DNA from: Candidatus Cloacimonadota bacterium
GTDB lineage: Bacteria; Muiribacteriota; UBA6191; JACPRK01
NCBI GenBank assembly: GCA_021772705.1
Contig: JAJFLN010000772.1
Span: 1-7,969, forward strand
Reading direction: 5' to 3'
Length of the DNA stretch: 7,969 nucleotides
Below are positions 1 through 5,415 of this stretch, piece by piece. The stretch's first letter is position 1; each line of letters opens with the position of its first letter. The position numbers were made by a program, and so were the translations under genes. The notes under the pieces are model-generated. The model saw only the letters and a program-made list of their open reading frames with translations. It was not told the DNA's origin and ran no database searches.

Positions 1-59
1 GAAGCATGTCCTGAGCTACGCCGAAGGGGATGAATGGAGCGGGCGGCCATATCGTCTGA
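1..59 (+). repeat. Dispersed repeat module D, copy 1 (cut by window edge)
   Basis: Bases 1-59 match the reverse complement of 2806-2864 at 58 of 59 positions; the only difference is T at position 17 against G. The match stops sharply after base 59, where the two copies continue into unrelated neighbours. The left end is cut by the window, so the full module may be longer. It carries no open frame of note. Confidence 0.85.
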
Positions 60-61
60 CC

Positions 62-130
62 CTTCGGCAAGCTCAGGAGAGGGGCCTCTGCCGCTCCAAC
101 ACTGGCCCTCCCCTGAGCCATCTGTCGAAG
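62..130. repeat. Imperfect inverted pair of REP-like cores
   Basis: The 16-bp core CTTCGGCAAGCTCAGG lies at 62-77 on the plus strand. A second copy lies at 112-130 on the minus strand, where it carries a 3-nt insertion inside the core. Both fit the consensus CYTCGRCARGCTCRGG, which occurs three more times at 2719-2734 (minus), 2758-2773 (plus) and 2861-2876 (plus). The two arms could fold into an imperfect hairpin. No T-tract follows on either side, so it is not a standard intrinsic terminator. Confidence 0.6.
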
Positions 131-251
131 GGTCGGGCCGAACGGATTGGGAGTTTCGGGACGGAAACGAACTCGTATTGGGGACATTGGGTAGCAGGCC
201 GAGAGCCGGCCGCTCCCCTCTGCTCAGCATCTCAACGCTCCACCCAAAAAC

Positions 252-287
252 ATCTGTGTTCACTGTGACCTCCGTGAACTCCGTGTA
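252..287 (+). repeat. Degenerate 9-bp tandem repeat, four units
   Basis: Four consecutive 9-mers read ATCTGTGTT, CACTGTGAC, CTCCGTGAA and CTCCGTGTA, sharing a C-T-G-T-G or C-C-G-T-G centre with constant period 9. I recall similar CTCTGTGTN or CTCCGTGTN nonamer runs in intergenic DNA of many uncultivated bacteria; that is from memory and was not searched here. It sits about 95 bp upstream of the antiporter start codon. Function is unknown. Confidence 0.65.
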
Positions 288-309
288 ACCTCGAATATGG
301 CTCCCCCCC

Positions 310-325
310 GCTTGATATGCTCTCG
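310..325 (+). promoter_or_regulatory. Possible promoter element (extended -10-like) upstream of the antiporter gene
   Basis: TGATATGCT at 313-321 resembles an extended -10 element (TG, one base, TATNNT). No good -35 hexamer is visible at the expected spacing. The surrounding GCTTGAT..GCTCTCG string recurs, with one base fewer in the gap, at 3013-3027 upstream of the flavin reductase gene. This is a weak call from motif similarity alone. Confidence 0.2.
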
Positions 326-382
326 TGAACTCCTCGGGACGTATGGACGAGGCGGCGTGCCAGAGGCTAGAGTCGGGGCATC

Positions 383-1552
383 ATGTCTCCTTTGAATATC
401 CTTCTCATCTTCGTGCCCGCCACGGTGATAGCCGAACACTTCCACGCCGGACCAGTGGTCATCTTCGGGACCGCCTGTCTCGGGATCGTCCCCCTGGCGC
501 ACATTCTGGGGGTGGCGACGGAGCACATCTCGGAGCGGGTGGGACCCGGGCTGGGTGGGTTCCTGAACGCCACCTTCGGAAATGCGACGGAGCTTATCAT
601 CGGAATGATGGCCTTGCTGGGCGCTTCGGAGCTGGTGCGTCAGTCGGCCAATCCCGGCCCGGACAAGACGGCGGCGGAGCTGCTGGCCAGCGCCGATCAG
701 CTTATCCGAGTGGTACAGGCTTCCATCACGGGATCGATCATCGGCAACCTGTTGTTCATCCTGGGTCTGGCATTCCTGATCGGAGGGATCGGAAGGGAGA
801 GGCAGCGGTTCAGCCCCAAGGTGGCAGAGGTGGGGAATGCCATGATGACTCTCGCCGTGGCGGGGCTGATGGCGCCTTCAATCATCTATTGGCTCGACCG
901 ATTCACCCAGACGGCGGAGTCCCGGCTGAGCAGGGAGACCTTCATCCACCTCAGCGAAGAGGTGTCCGTCGTCCTGCTCATCATCTACGCCCTCTCGCTG
1001 CTCTTCTCATTCAAGACTCACAAGCACCTCTACCGTCCCACCGACGAGGCGGGGGACCAGGACGAGGATCGGCACGCCCACATCGGCCCCCTCTGGAGCA
1101 TGAAGAAGTCGATGGTGGTGCTCTTCGTGGCGACCCTGTTCATCGCATTCATCTCGGAAATTCTGGTCGGTTCTCTGGAGGCGGCGGGCAAGGAGATGGG
1201 GCTGAATCCGATCTTCATGGGCCTGGTGATCGTCGCCATGGTCGGTAACGCGGCGGAGCACGCCTCGGCGGTCATCATTGCCAGGCGGGGCAACATGGAC
1301 CTGGCCCTGAACATCGCCATGGGTTCCAGCATGCAGATAGCCCTGTTGCTAGCCCCGGCGCTGGTCCTGGCCAGCACGTTCATGGAGAAGACCATGACCC
1401 TGGTCTTCTCACCCCTGGAGGTGGCCTCCGTCGGCCTGGCCGTGGCCATCACGACGGTGGTGAACCTGGACGGAGAGTCGAACTGGCTCGAGGGAGCCCA
1501 GCTGCTGTCGGTCTACATCATCCTGGCGCTGGCCTTCTATCACGCCTTCTGA
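383..1552 (+). CDS. cax: Calcium/proton antiporter (CaCA superfamily, CAX family)
   Basis: This 389-residue multi-spanning inner-membrane protein is predicted to export Ca2+, or a related divalent cation, in exchange for protons. Two inverted halves of the CaCA fold are visible. The first has the c-1 motif GNATELIIG (residues 66-74) followed by GSIIGNLLFILGLAFL (117-132). The second has the c-2 motif GNAAEHASA (288-296) followed by GSSMQIALLLAP (314-325). Glu70 and Glu292 occupy the conserved acidic cation-site positions. An acidic, charged loop (DEAGDQDED, 221-229) separates the halves, as is usual in bacterial CAX proteins, and the length is normal. The ATG at 383 opens directly into a hydrophobic helix typical of the family N-terminus; the only purine-rich stretch before it is GGGG a few bases upstream. 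It is transcribed alone. Its last 13 bp overlap the convergent DUF1786 gene. Ion specificity cannot be read from sequence. Confidence 0.95.
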   Translation: MSPLNILLIFVPATVIAEHFHAGPVVIFGTACLGIVPLAHILGVATEHISERVGPGLGGFLNATFGNATELIIGMMALLGASELVRQSANPGPDKTAAELLASADQLIRVVQASITGSIIGNLLFILGLAFLIGGIGRERQRFSPKVAEVGNAMMTLAVAGLMAPSIIYWLDRFTQTAESRLSRETFIHLSEEVSVVLLIIYALSLLFSFKTHKHLYRPTDEAGDQDEDRHAHIGPLWSMKKSMVVLFVATLFIAFISEILVGSLEAAGKEMGLNPIFMGLVIVAMVGNAAEHASAVIIARRGNMDLALNIAMGSSMQIALLLAPALVLASTFMEKTMTLVFSPLEVASVGLAVAITTVVNLDGESNWLEGAQLLSVYIILALAFYHAF

Positions 1553-2616
1553 GGATATCGATGGAAGTAGCCGTCGATGAGTCCGATGGAACCGGTGATC
1601 ATCATGTTGCCGGCTGGGGCCGCAAACCGAGGCCGGCAGGCAAAGGGAAACTCGACTGCCTCCGTCAGATGACGGCGAGGTCCCGTGACGAGAAACCGCT
1701 GGACCGCCGGGATACCGACGGCCTCCCGGACGATGGCGCCCTCCCCTTCGTCGGCCTGGATCTCGGCTGTCTCGATCGACCCGTCCGCGAGCTGTCCCAG
1801 GAATCGAGACAGATTGTCGAGACGGTCCTCCAGCTCGTAGGTGTGGTGCTCCATGATGGCCAGGACCTCCCGGTCTCGCAGGATGGCGGCCATGGTGTGG
1901 CTGTTCCCCACGTTCAAGACGAGATCGATCCCCCCGGGCTCCGGCGGATCGCCTCCAAGAGGCGACAGACAACCCAGGAGAGCGGCGACGCAGGTGTCAG
2001 CGATGACCAGGGGGCACTCGGGCAGGCGGGCTGACAGATACTCTCCCACGGAGGTCATCCTCATGAAGCACTCCGGTATGTCGTCGCCCGGATAGACCAG
2101 TGGTTCGAGACGAGGAGACTCCTGGAGAGAACAGGCGAATCGGGACCAGCGAAAGTCGCGGTCCGACTGGTCCGGGCCCGCCGTGCCGTGGTCCTGGACA
2201 GCGATGGCGATACCATCGCCTGGCCGGAGCTCCTCCCCCATGGAGCAGAGGAAGGCCTGTAGATCCTCCACGTCGAGTTCGTCGAGGGAGAGGACCGTCC
2301 CGGTGGGCTCGGCGGAGATCTCCATCCCCTGCTGCAGGACCTTGGCGGTGGAGTTCTTCACCGTGAAGGCAGCTTCAGGACTGAAGATGACCCGGTGCCC
2401 CTTCTTCAGGTGCTTCCTGAGCGCCTTGACCATGGGGCCGCCGCCGACGGTTCTTCCCTTCAGGTAGAGATCGCCCTCCAGCTCCGCGATACGGCGGGCC
2501 ATGATCTTCGACTTGGAGGGCACCACCATCTGGATGCAGTTCTCGAGTCTCTTGCTCGAGTCGAAGAGCAAGAGGTCCCGTGTTCCGGTTCCCACGTCGA
2601 TCGCGAGGATACGCAT
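1540..2616 (-). CDS. DUF1786 family protein with an ASKHA-like ATPase fold
   Basis: This 358-residue soluble protein resembles the DUF1786 family, whose members are often labelled putative pyruvate formate-lyase activating enzymes. The sequence does not support that label: its cysteines (27, 124, 162, 183, 201, 209, 216, 327) never form the CX3CX2C cluster motif of radical-SAM activases. It shows sugar-kinase/Hsp70/actin-like features instead: IDVGTGTRDLLLFD at residues 6-19 resembles phosphate-1, and LNVGNSHTMAAIL at 234-246 resembles phosphate-2. A conserved-looking QDHG (141-144) and a TGSIGLIDGY segment near the C-terminus (341-350) are also present. The ATG at 2616 is chosen because it immediately precedes the RILAIDVGTGT strand; GGATGG lies shortly upstream. 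The gene is monocistronic here, with its 3' end overlapping the antiporter gene and a large inverted repeat about 90 bp upstream of its start. The substrate is unknown. Confidence 0.8.
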   Translation of the reverse strand: MRILAIDVGTGTRDLLLFDSSKRLENCIQMVVPSKSKIMARRIAELEGDLYLKGRTVGGGPMVKALRKHLKKGHRVIFSPEAAFTVKNSTAKVLQQGMEISAEPTGTVLSLDELDVEDLQAFLCSMGEELRPGDGIAIAVQDHGTAGPDQSDRDFRWSRFACSLQESPRLEPLVYPGDDIPECFMRMTSVGEYLSARLPECPLVIADTCVAALLGCLSPLGGDPPEPGGIDLVLNVGNSHTMAAILRDREVLAIMEHHTYELEDRLDNLSRFLGQLADGSIETAEIQADEGEGAIVREAVGIPAVQRFLVTGPRRHLTEAVEFPFACRPRFAAPAGNMMITGSIGLIDGYFHRYPQKA

Positions 2617-2707
2617 GGAGCCATCCTATCCCATGGCGCCTATTCAGAGGAGGAGCATTCCGGCCAACGGAGATCTAGCCGAGAGCCCGCGGCTGGCCTA
2701 CTCCCGC

Positions 2708-2784
2708 CCCCCGTTCACCCCGAGCTTGTCGAGGGGCGGGCAAGTACTGGCGGGGCCCCTCGACAAGCTCGGGGTGAACGGGGG
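2708..2784. repeat. Perfect 30-bp inverted repeat with 17-nt loop
   Basis: Arms 2708-2737 and 2755-2784 are exact reverse complements over 30 bp, checked base by base, around a 17-nt centre (2738-2754). Each arm contains a variant of the REP-like core, CCTCGACAAGCTCGGG on the plus strand at 2758-2773 and its complement at 2719-2734. As RNA or single-stranded DNA it would form a very stable GC-rich hairpin. No T-tract follows either arm, so Rho-independent termination is not indicated. The right arm overlaps the first 32-bp direct repeat. Confidence 0.9.
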
Positions 2785-2807
2785 AGGTGGTGAACCTCGA
2801 CGACCTC
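2776..2807 (+). repeat. 32-bp direct repeat A, copy 1
   Basis: Identical over 32 bp to 2939-2970 (offset 163). It begins GAACGGGGGAGG and ends GACGACCTC. Its first nine bases are shared with the right arm of the large inverted repeat, and its last two with module D. Confidence 0.9.
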
Positions 2808-2864
2808 AGACGATATGGCCGCCCGCTCCATTCATCCCCTTCGGCGTCGCTCAGGACATGCTTC
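2806..2864 (-). repeat. Dispersed repeat module D, copy 2 (inverted)
   Basis: This is the reverse complement of 1-59 with a single mismatch. Here the module continues rightward into a REP-like core (2861-2876) and leftward into direct repeat A. In the other copy its corresponding inner end abuts a different REP-like core. The sharp change of neighbour supports D as a discrete module. Confidence 0.85.
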
Positions 2865-2876
2865 GACAGGCTCAGG
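2861..2876 (+). repeat. REP-like core sequence
   Basis: CTTCGACAGGCTCAGG matches the consensus CYTCGRCARGCTCRGG. Extended to 24 bp (2861-2884) it aligns without gaps to 2758-2781 in the inverted-repeat arm with five differences, all transitions. It links module D to the 60-bp unit that follows. Confidence 0.7.
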
Positions 2877-2885
2877 ACGAACGGA

Positions 2886-2945
2886 TCGGGAAAACTCGGC
2901 CATTCAGTCGTCTTGGATGCGGGCATCCATAGTGGGGCGAACGGG
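2886..2945 (-). repeat. 60-bp repeat unit B, inverted single copy
   Basis: Read on the minus strand, this is the same 60-bp unit found in tandem at 7841-7960, with four differences from the first tandem copy and five from the second, all transitions. It contains a 16-bp palindrome, TGGATGCGGGCATCCA at 2914-2929 (7-bp arms, 2-bp centre). Its last bases overlap the second 32-bp direct repeat. Confidence 0.85.
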
Positions 2946-2970
2946 GGAGGTGGTGAACCTCGACGACCTC
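2939..2970 (+). repeat. 32-bp direct repeat A, copy 2
   Basis: Exact 32-bp match to 2776-2807. The two copies bracket 131 bp (2808-2938) composed of module D, a REP-like core and most of a 60-bp unit. It is followed by GGGGCGAACC rather than by module D. Confidence 0.9.
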
Positions 2971-3060
2971 GGGGCGAACCGGAGAGAGGCGGACCTTCGA
3001 CGATCCTGGATTGCTTGATCGCTCTCGGGGCCGATGTTACCGTGACGACCGGTTCCAGCC

Positions 3061-3537
3061 ATGAATGAACAGGCCAGAAAGACTGCATTGCGACTGATGA
3101 CATACGGTCTGTATGTCCTCGGCGTGGAGCACCAGGGCGACCTTCGGGCCGCCAGTATCACCTGGGTCTCGCAGGCATCCTTCGAGCCGAGCCTGATGGT
3201 GATGGGGATCAAGAAGACCGGAAGGCCCTTCTCACTCCTCAAAGAGAGCAGGAAGTTCGCCCTGTCCATCCCCGAGAGTGGCCAGAAGGACATGGCCTTC
3301 GCCTTCTTCAAGACCGGTGAGGGTAAGAACGGGAAGATGGGCGACTTCGCCTACGAGACGGCCACCACCGGGGCTCCTATCATCAGCGCCGCCATGGCTT
3401 GGCTCGAGGGGGAAGTGCAGAGCATCGACGAGACCGGCGACCACGCGGTCGTCATCGGGCGAATCACCAACGCCGGAGTCAAGCGGGATGGAAAGGCTCT
3501 GACTCTCGAGGAGCTGGGCCTCAAGTACGGAGGTTGA
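3061..3537 (+). CDS. Flavin reductase-like FMN-binding split-barrel protein
   Basis: This 158-residue cytosolic protein belongs to the flavin reductase-like (FMN-binding split-barrel) family, whose members bind FMN or FAD and often pass reduced flavin from NAD(P)H to a partner oxygenase or other acceptor. Family hallmarks are ASITWVSQASFEPSLMVMGI (31-50), the segment that normally contacts the flavin phosphate and ring, and GDHAVVIGRI (126-135), the near-C-terminal strand usually written GDHxxxxGxV. The C-terminus LTLEELGLKYGG is also typical. The length is normal for a stand-alone domain with no fused oxygenase. The ATG at 3061 gives the expected N-terminus; the Shine-Dalgarno is weak. It is the first gene of a rightward run, with the PrsW-like gene starting 7 bp after its stop. 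No flavin-dependent oxygenase is present in the window, so its partner and reaction are unknown. Confidence 0.88.
   Translation: MNEQARKTALRLMTYGLYVLGVEHQGDLRAASITWVSQASFEPSLMVMGIKKTGRPFSLLKESRKFALSIPESGQKDMAFAFFKTGEGKNGKMGDFAYETATTGAPIISAAMAWLEGEVQSIDETGDHAVVIGRITNAGVKRDGKALTLEELGLKYGG
3529..3533 (+). promoter_or_regulatory. Ribosome binding site for the GTG-started PrsW-like gene
   Basis: GGAGG lies inside the last codons of the flavin reductase gene, 11 bases before the GTG at 3545. It supports that GTG as the start and suggests translational coupling between the two genes. Confidence 0.55.
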
Positions 3538-3544
3538 GTCCACC

Positions 3545-4243
3545 GTGCTGGGGCCAGTTCTCCTGATTCTGAAGTCCCTCTTCTGGCTGGGAGTTGCTCT
3601 CTGGATTGGACGACAGTCAGAGGATCGCCGCTCCGTGTCCTTCCGGGCCTTTGGCTGGGGTTGCCTGGCGTTTCTTCTCTCTCTGATGACGCAGAAGTTG
3701 CTGTTTCTTGGCTCGGCACCAGCTTCCATGTCCGCCCCGGCCGGAGTCCTGGCGGTGCTGCTCGTCGTCGGTCCTTCGGAGGAATTCTGGAAGTCTCTCA
3801 TGGCTTTCGCCGTTCGCCCGAGGGCGGGTTTCTCGACACCGCGGCAATCGGTGATGGCCGGCGTCGCCGCCGCCGCCGGATACGCCTTCTTCGAACATCT
3901 AGGCCGATTCCTGGACCCCGCCACTCCCGTCTTCGTGCTCGTCTCGAAGTCATTCCTGGGCACGTCACTGCACGCCTTGCTCTCCATCTTCTGGAGCCTT
4001 CCGGCCTGGGATCTGGACGAGCCGGGAGGCCGTACTTCCTGGTTGTGGGGCGTCGCCCTGGCAGGCGTCATTCACGGTCTCTACAACTGCGGCTCCTTCC
4101 TTCCCGCATGGACCGGAGGCACACTCTGGCTGGCCACGGCCCCCCAGGTCCTGATCGTCGCCTGCTTGCTCCCCTGTTTCCTCAACCGCCTGCCAGCTCC
4201 TTCGGTGAGCGAGCCACCAGAGTCCACAGCGCCAGCAGCATGA
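3545..4243 (+). CDS. PrsW family intramembrane metalloprotease (putative)
   Basis: This 232-residue polytopic membrane protein has the motif set of PrsW-type proteases, which belong to the wider CPBP/Abi group and include the Bacillus PrsW that cuts anti-sigma factor RsiW. Visible motifs, each in a hydrophobic segment, are EEFWK (79-83, the EExxK motif), GYAFFEHL (112-119, with Glu117), LHALLS (142-147, with His143) and VIHGLYN (175-181, with His177). Together these can supply the Glu and His residues of the metal site. About seven hydrophobic segments are seen (near 1-22, 36-55, 64-78, 104-118, 130-150, 166-185, 194-213), followed by a Pro/Ser-rich tail. Translation starts at GTG 3545, supported by an upstream GGAGG. 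It lies 7 bp after the flavin reductase gene and 8 bp before the glycosyltransferase gene, suggesting one transcript. No sigma/anti-sigma pair is in the window, so its substrate is unknown. Confidence 0.82.
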   Translation: MLGPVLLILKSLFWLGVALWIGRQSEDRRSVSFRAFGWGCLAFLLSLMTQKLLFLGSAPASMSAPAGVLAVLLVVGPSEEFWKSLMAFAVRPRAGFSTPRQSVMAGVAAAAGYAFFEHLGRFLDPATPVFVLVSKSFLGTSLHALLSIFWSLPAWDLDEPGGRTSWLWGVALAGVIHGLYNCGSFLPAWTGGTLWLATAPQVLIVACLLPCFLNRLPAPSVSEPPESTAPAA

Positions 4244-4251
4244 GCTGAATC

Positions 4252-5406
4252 ATGGCCAGAAAGATCCTCCACATTGTTACGGGCCTGGGAACCGGCGGGG
4301 CAGAGGCCATGCTGGTCAAGTTGTTGAAGAAGCTGGACCGCAGGAAGTTCCGTTCCTCCGTCCTGTCCCTGATGGAGCGAGGGGCCCTGGCAGACACCCT
4401 GGAGGCGGAGGGGATTCCCGTGGAGTTCCTGGGTCTACGCCCTCCCCTGCCTTCCCCTCTGGCCCTGTTTCGCCTGGGAGATATCGTACGCCGCCAGAAG
4501 CCCGACCTGCTCCAGGGCTGGATGTACCACGGCAACTTGGCGGCCACGATCGGAGGCTGGTTCACGGGCAACTCGACTCCCGTGGCCTGGAACGTCCACC
4601 ACGCACTCTACTCCCTCTCGATGGAGAAGTTCACCACCGCCATGGTGATCCGGCTCTCGATACCCATGTCTCGAACCGCTTCGGGCATTCTGTACTGCGC
4701 CCAGGTGTCAAAGGAGAACCATCAACGCATTGGCTACAGAGCTCCGATTCATCAGGTCATTCCCAACGGCTTCGACTGCAAGCAGTTCCGCCGGGATCCC
4801 GTCGCCCGCAAACGCGCCCGGGAAGCCCTGTCCCTGAAGGAGGATCAGACAGTGATCGGACTCATCGGCCGCTATCACCCCATGAAGGATCATGCGGGGT
4901 TTCTGAAGGCCGCAGCCCTTCTGGTCCAGCAGCAGCCAGCTGCCCGGTTCATCCTGGCCGGTACAGGAGTGGAAGGAGGAAACGAGTCACTGGCCGGACT
5001 CCTCCGGGAAGGGAACCTGGCGGAGCGGTGCCATCTCCTTGGAGAGAGGGACGACGTACCGGACTTGCTCTCGGCATGCGATGTTGGCTGCTCCTCCTCC
5101 TGGTCCGAGGCCTTTCCCAACGCCATCGGTGAGGCCATGTCCTGCGAGCTCCCCTGCGTGGTGACCGACGTGGGGGATTCGGCCTGGATGGTGGGAGACA
5201 CGGGCACGGCAGTGCCCCCCCGTGACCCGCAAGCCCTGGCAGCGGCGCTCGAGCAGTGGATTGTCTCGGGACGGGAGAAACGGGAGAAAGCCGGAAAACG
5301 AGCCCGCAAGCGGGTCCAGCAACACTTCTCGCTCAACTCGGTCGTGGCTAGATACGAGAAGTTCTTCGACGATCTGCTCCGCATTCAGGAACAGGATCAA
5401 CCTTGA
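4252..5406 (+). CDS. Glycosyltransferase family 4 (GT-B fold)
   Basis: This 384-residue retaining glycosyltransferase is predicted to transfer a sugar from a nucleotide-sugar donor to a lipid-linked or polysaccharide acceptor at the cytoplasmic face of the membrane. The N-terminal Rossmann-like domain opens with ILHIVTGLGTGGAEAMLVKLL (residues 5-25), including the glycine-rich loop typical of acceptor-side domains in GT4. The interdomain segment has IPNGFD (170-175). The donor domain carries IGRYHPMKDH (205-214), with Lys212 in the phosphate-binding position, and an EX7E motif (Glu286 to Glu294 in EAFPNAIGE). The length is normal and no transmembrane helix is obvious. ATG 4252 is chosen because the RKILHIVTG strand follows at once. 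The gene starts 8 bp after the PrsW-like gene and ends 9 bp before the convergent nucleotide-sugar dehydrogenase gene, which suggests a role in surface polysaccharide assembly. Donor and acceptor cannot be read from sequence. Confidence 0.93.
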   Translation: MARKILHIVTGLGTGGAEAMLVKLLKKLDRRKFRSSVLSLMERGALADTLEAEGIPVEFLGLRPPLPSPLALFRLGDIVRRQKPDLLQGWMYHGNLAATIGGWFTGNSTPVAWNVHHALYSLSMEKFTTAMVIRLSIPMSRTASGILYCAQVSKENHQRIGYRAPIHQVIPNGFDCKQFRRDPVARKRAREALSLKEDQTVIGLIGRYHPMKDHAGFLKAAALLVQQQPAARFILAGTGVEGGNESLAGLLREGNLAERCHLLGERDDVPDLLSACDVGCSSSWSEAFPNAIGEAMSCELPCVVTDVGDSAWMVGDTGTAVPPRDPQALAAALEQWIVSGREKREKAGKRARKRVQQHFSLNSVVARYEKFFDDLLRIQEQDQP

Positions 5407-5415
5407 ACCCGGGGC

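Larger units (their letters stand above)
1..382. other. Gene-free leader with repeat fragments upstream of the antiporter gene
   Basis: No convincing coding sequence is seen here. The stretch starts inside a dispersed repeat module (1-59), continues with two opposed REP-like cores (62-77 and 112-130), then a less structured part (about 135-250), a degenerate 9-bp tandem repeat (252-287) and finally about 95 bp that should hold the promoter and ribosome binding site of the antiporter gene. The 84-codon open frame at 34-288 runs straight through these repeats and has low-complexity composition, so I do not treat it as a gene. Confidence 0.7.
2617..3060. other. Gene-free intergenic block made of repeat modules
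   Basis: This 444-bp stretch separates the leftward DUF1786 gene from the rightward flavin reductase gene, so both promoters should lie within it. Most of it (2708-2970) is repeat DNA: a large inverted repeat, two 32-bp direct repeats, module D, a REP-like core and one 60-bp unit, abutting or slightly overlapping. Open frames across it, such as the minus-strand frame 2675-3103, contain repeat-derived strings such as FVLSLSKH and HPELVEG that appear where REP-like repeats are translated, and I do not regard them as genes. The flanks 2617-2707 and 2971-3060 show no clear structure beyond a weak promoter-like string at 3013-3027. Confidence 0.8.

Noticed and set aside
34..288. 84-codon plus-strand open frame as a small gene
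   Set aside because: It starts inside repeat module D, crosses the REP-like cores and the nonamer repeat, has no ribosome binding site and shows no recognisable domain.
325..1248. 307-codon plus-strand open frame overlapping the antiporter gene
   Set aside because: It is an Arg/Gly/His-rich shadow frame in GC-rich DNA; the antiporter frame has clear CAX motifs over the same region.
1540..2616. Pyruvate formate-lyase activating enzyme
   Set aside because: The radical-SAM CX3CX2C motif is absent; the name is only an inherited label of the DUF1786 family.
2708..2784. Intrinsic terminator
   Set aside because: The hairpin is strong, but neither side has a T-tract and it lies between divergent genes where no transcript should end.
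2675..3103. 142-codon minus-strand open frame as a gene
   Set aside because: It is a translation of repeat modules (FVLSLSKH, HPELVEG strings) and crosses the start of the flavin reductase gene.
3232..4071. 279-codon minus-strand open frame
   Set aside because: It is antisense to the flavin reductase and PrsW-like genes, low in complexity and without domain resemblance.
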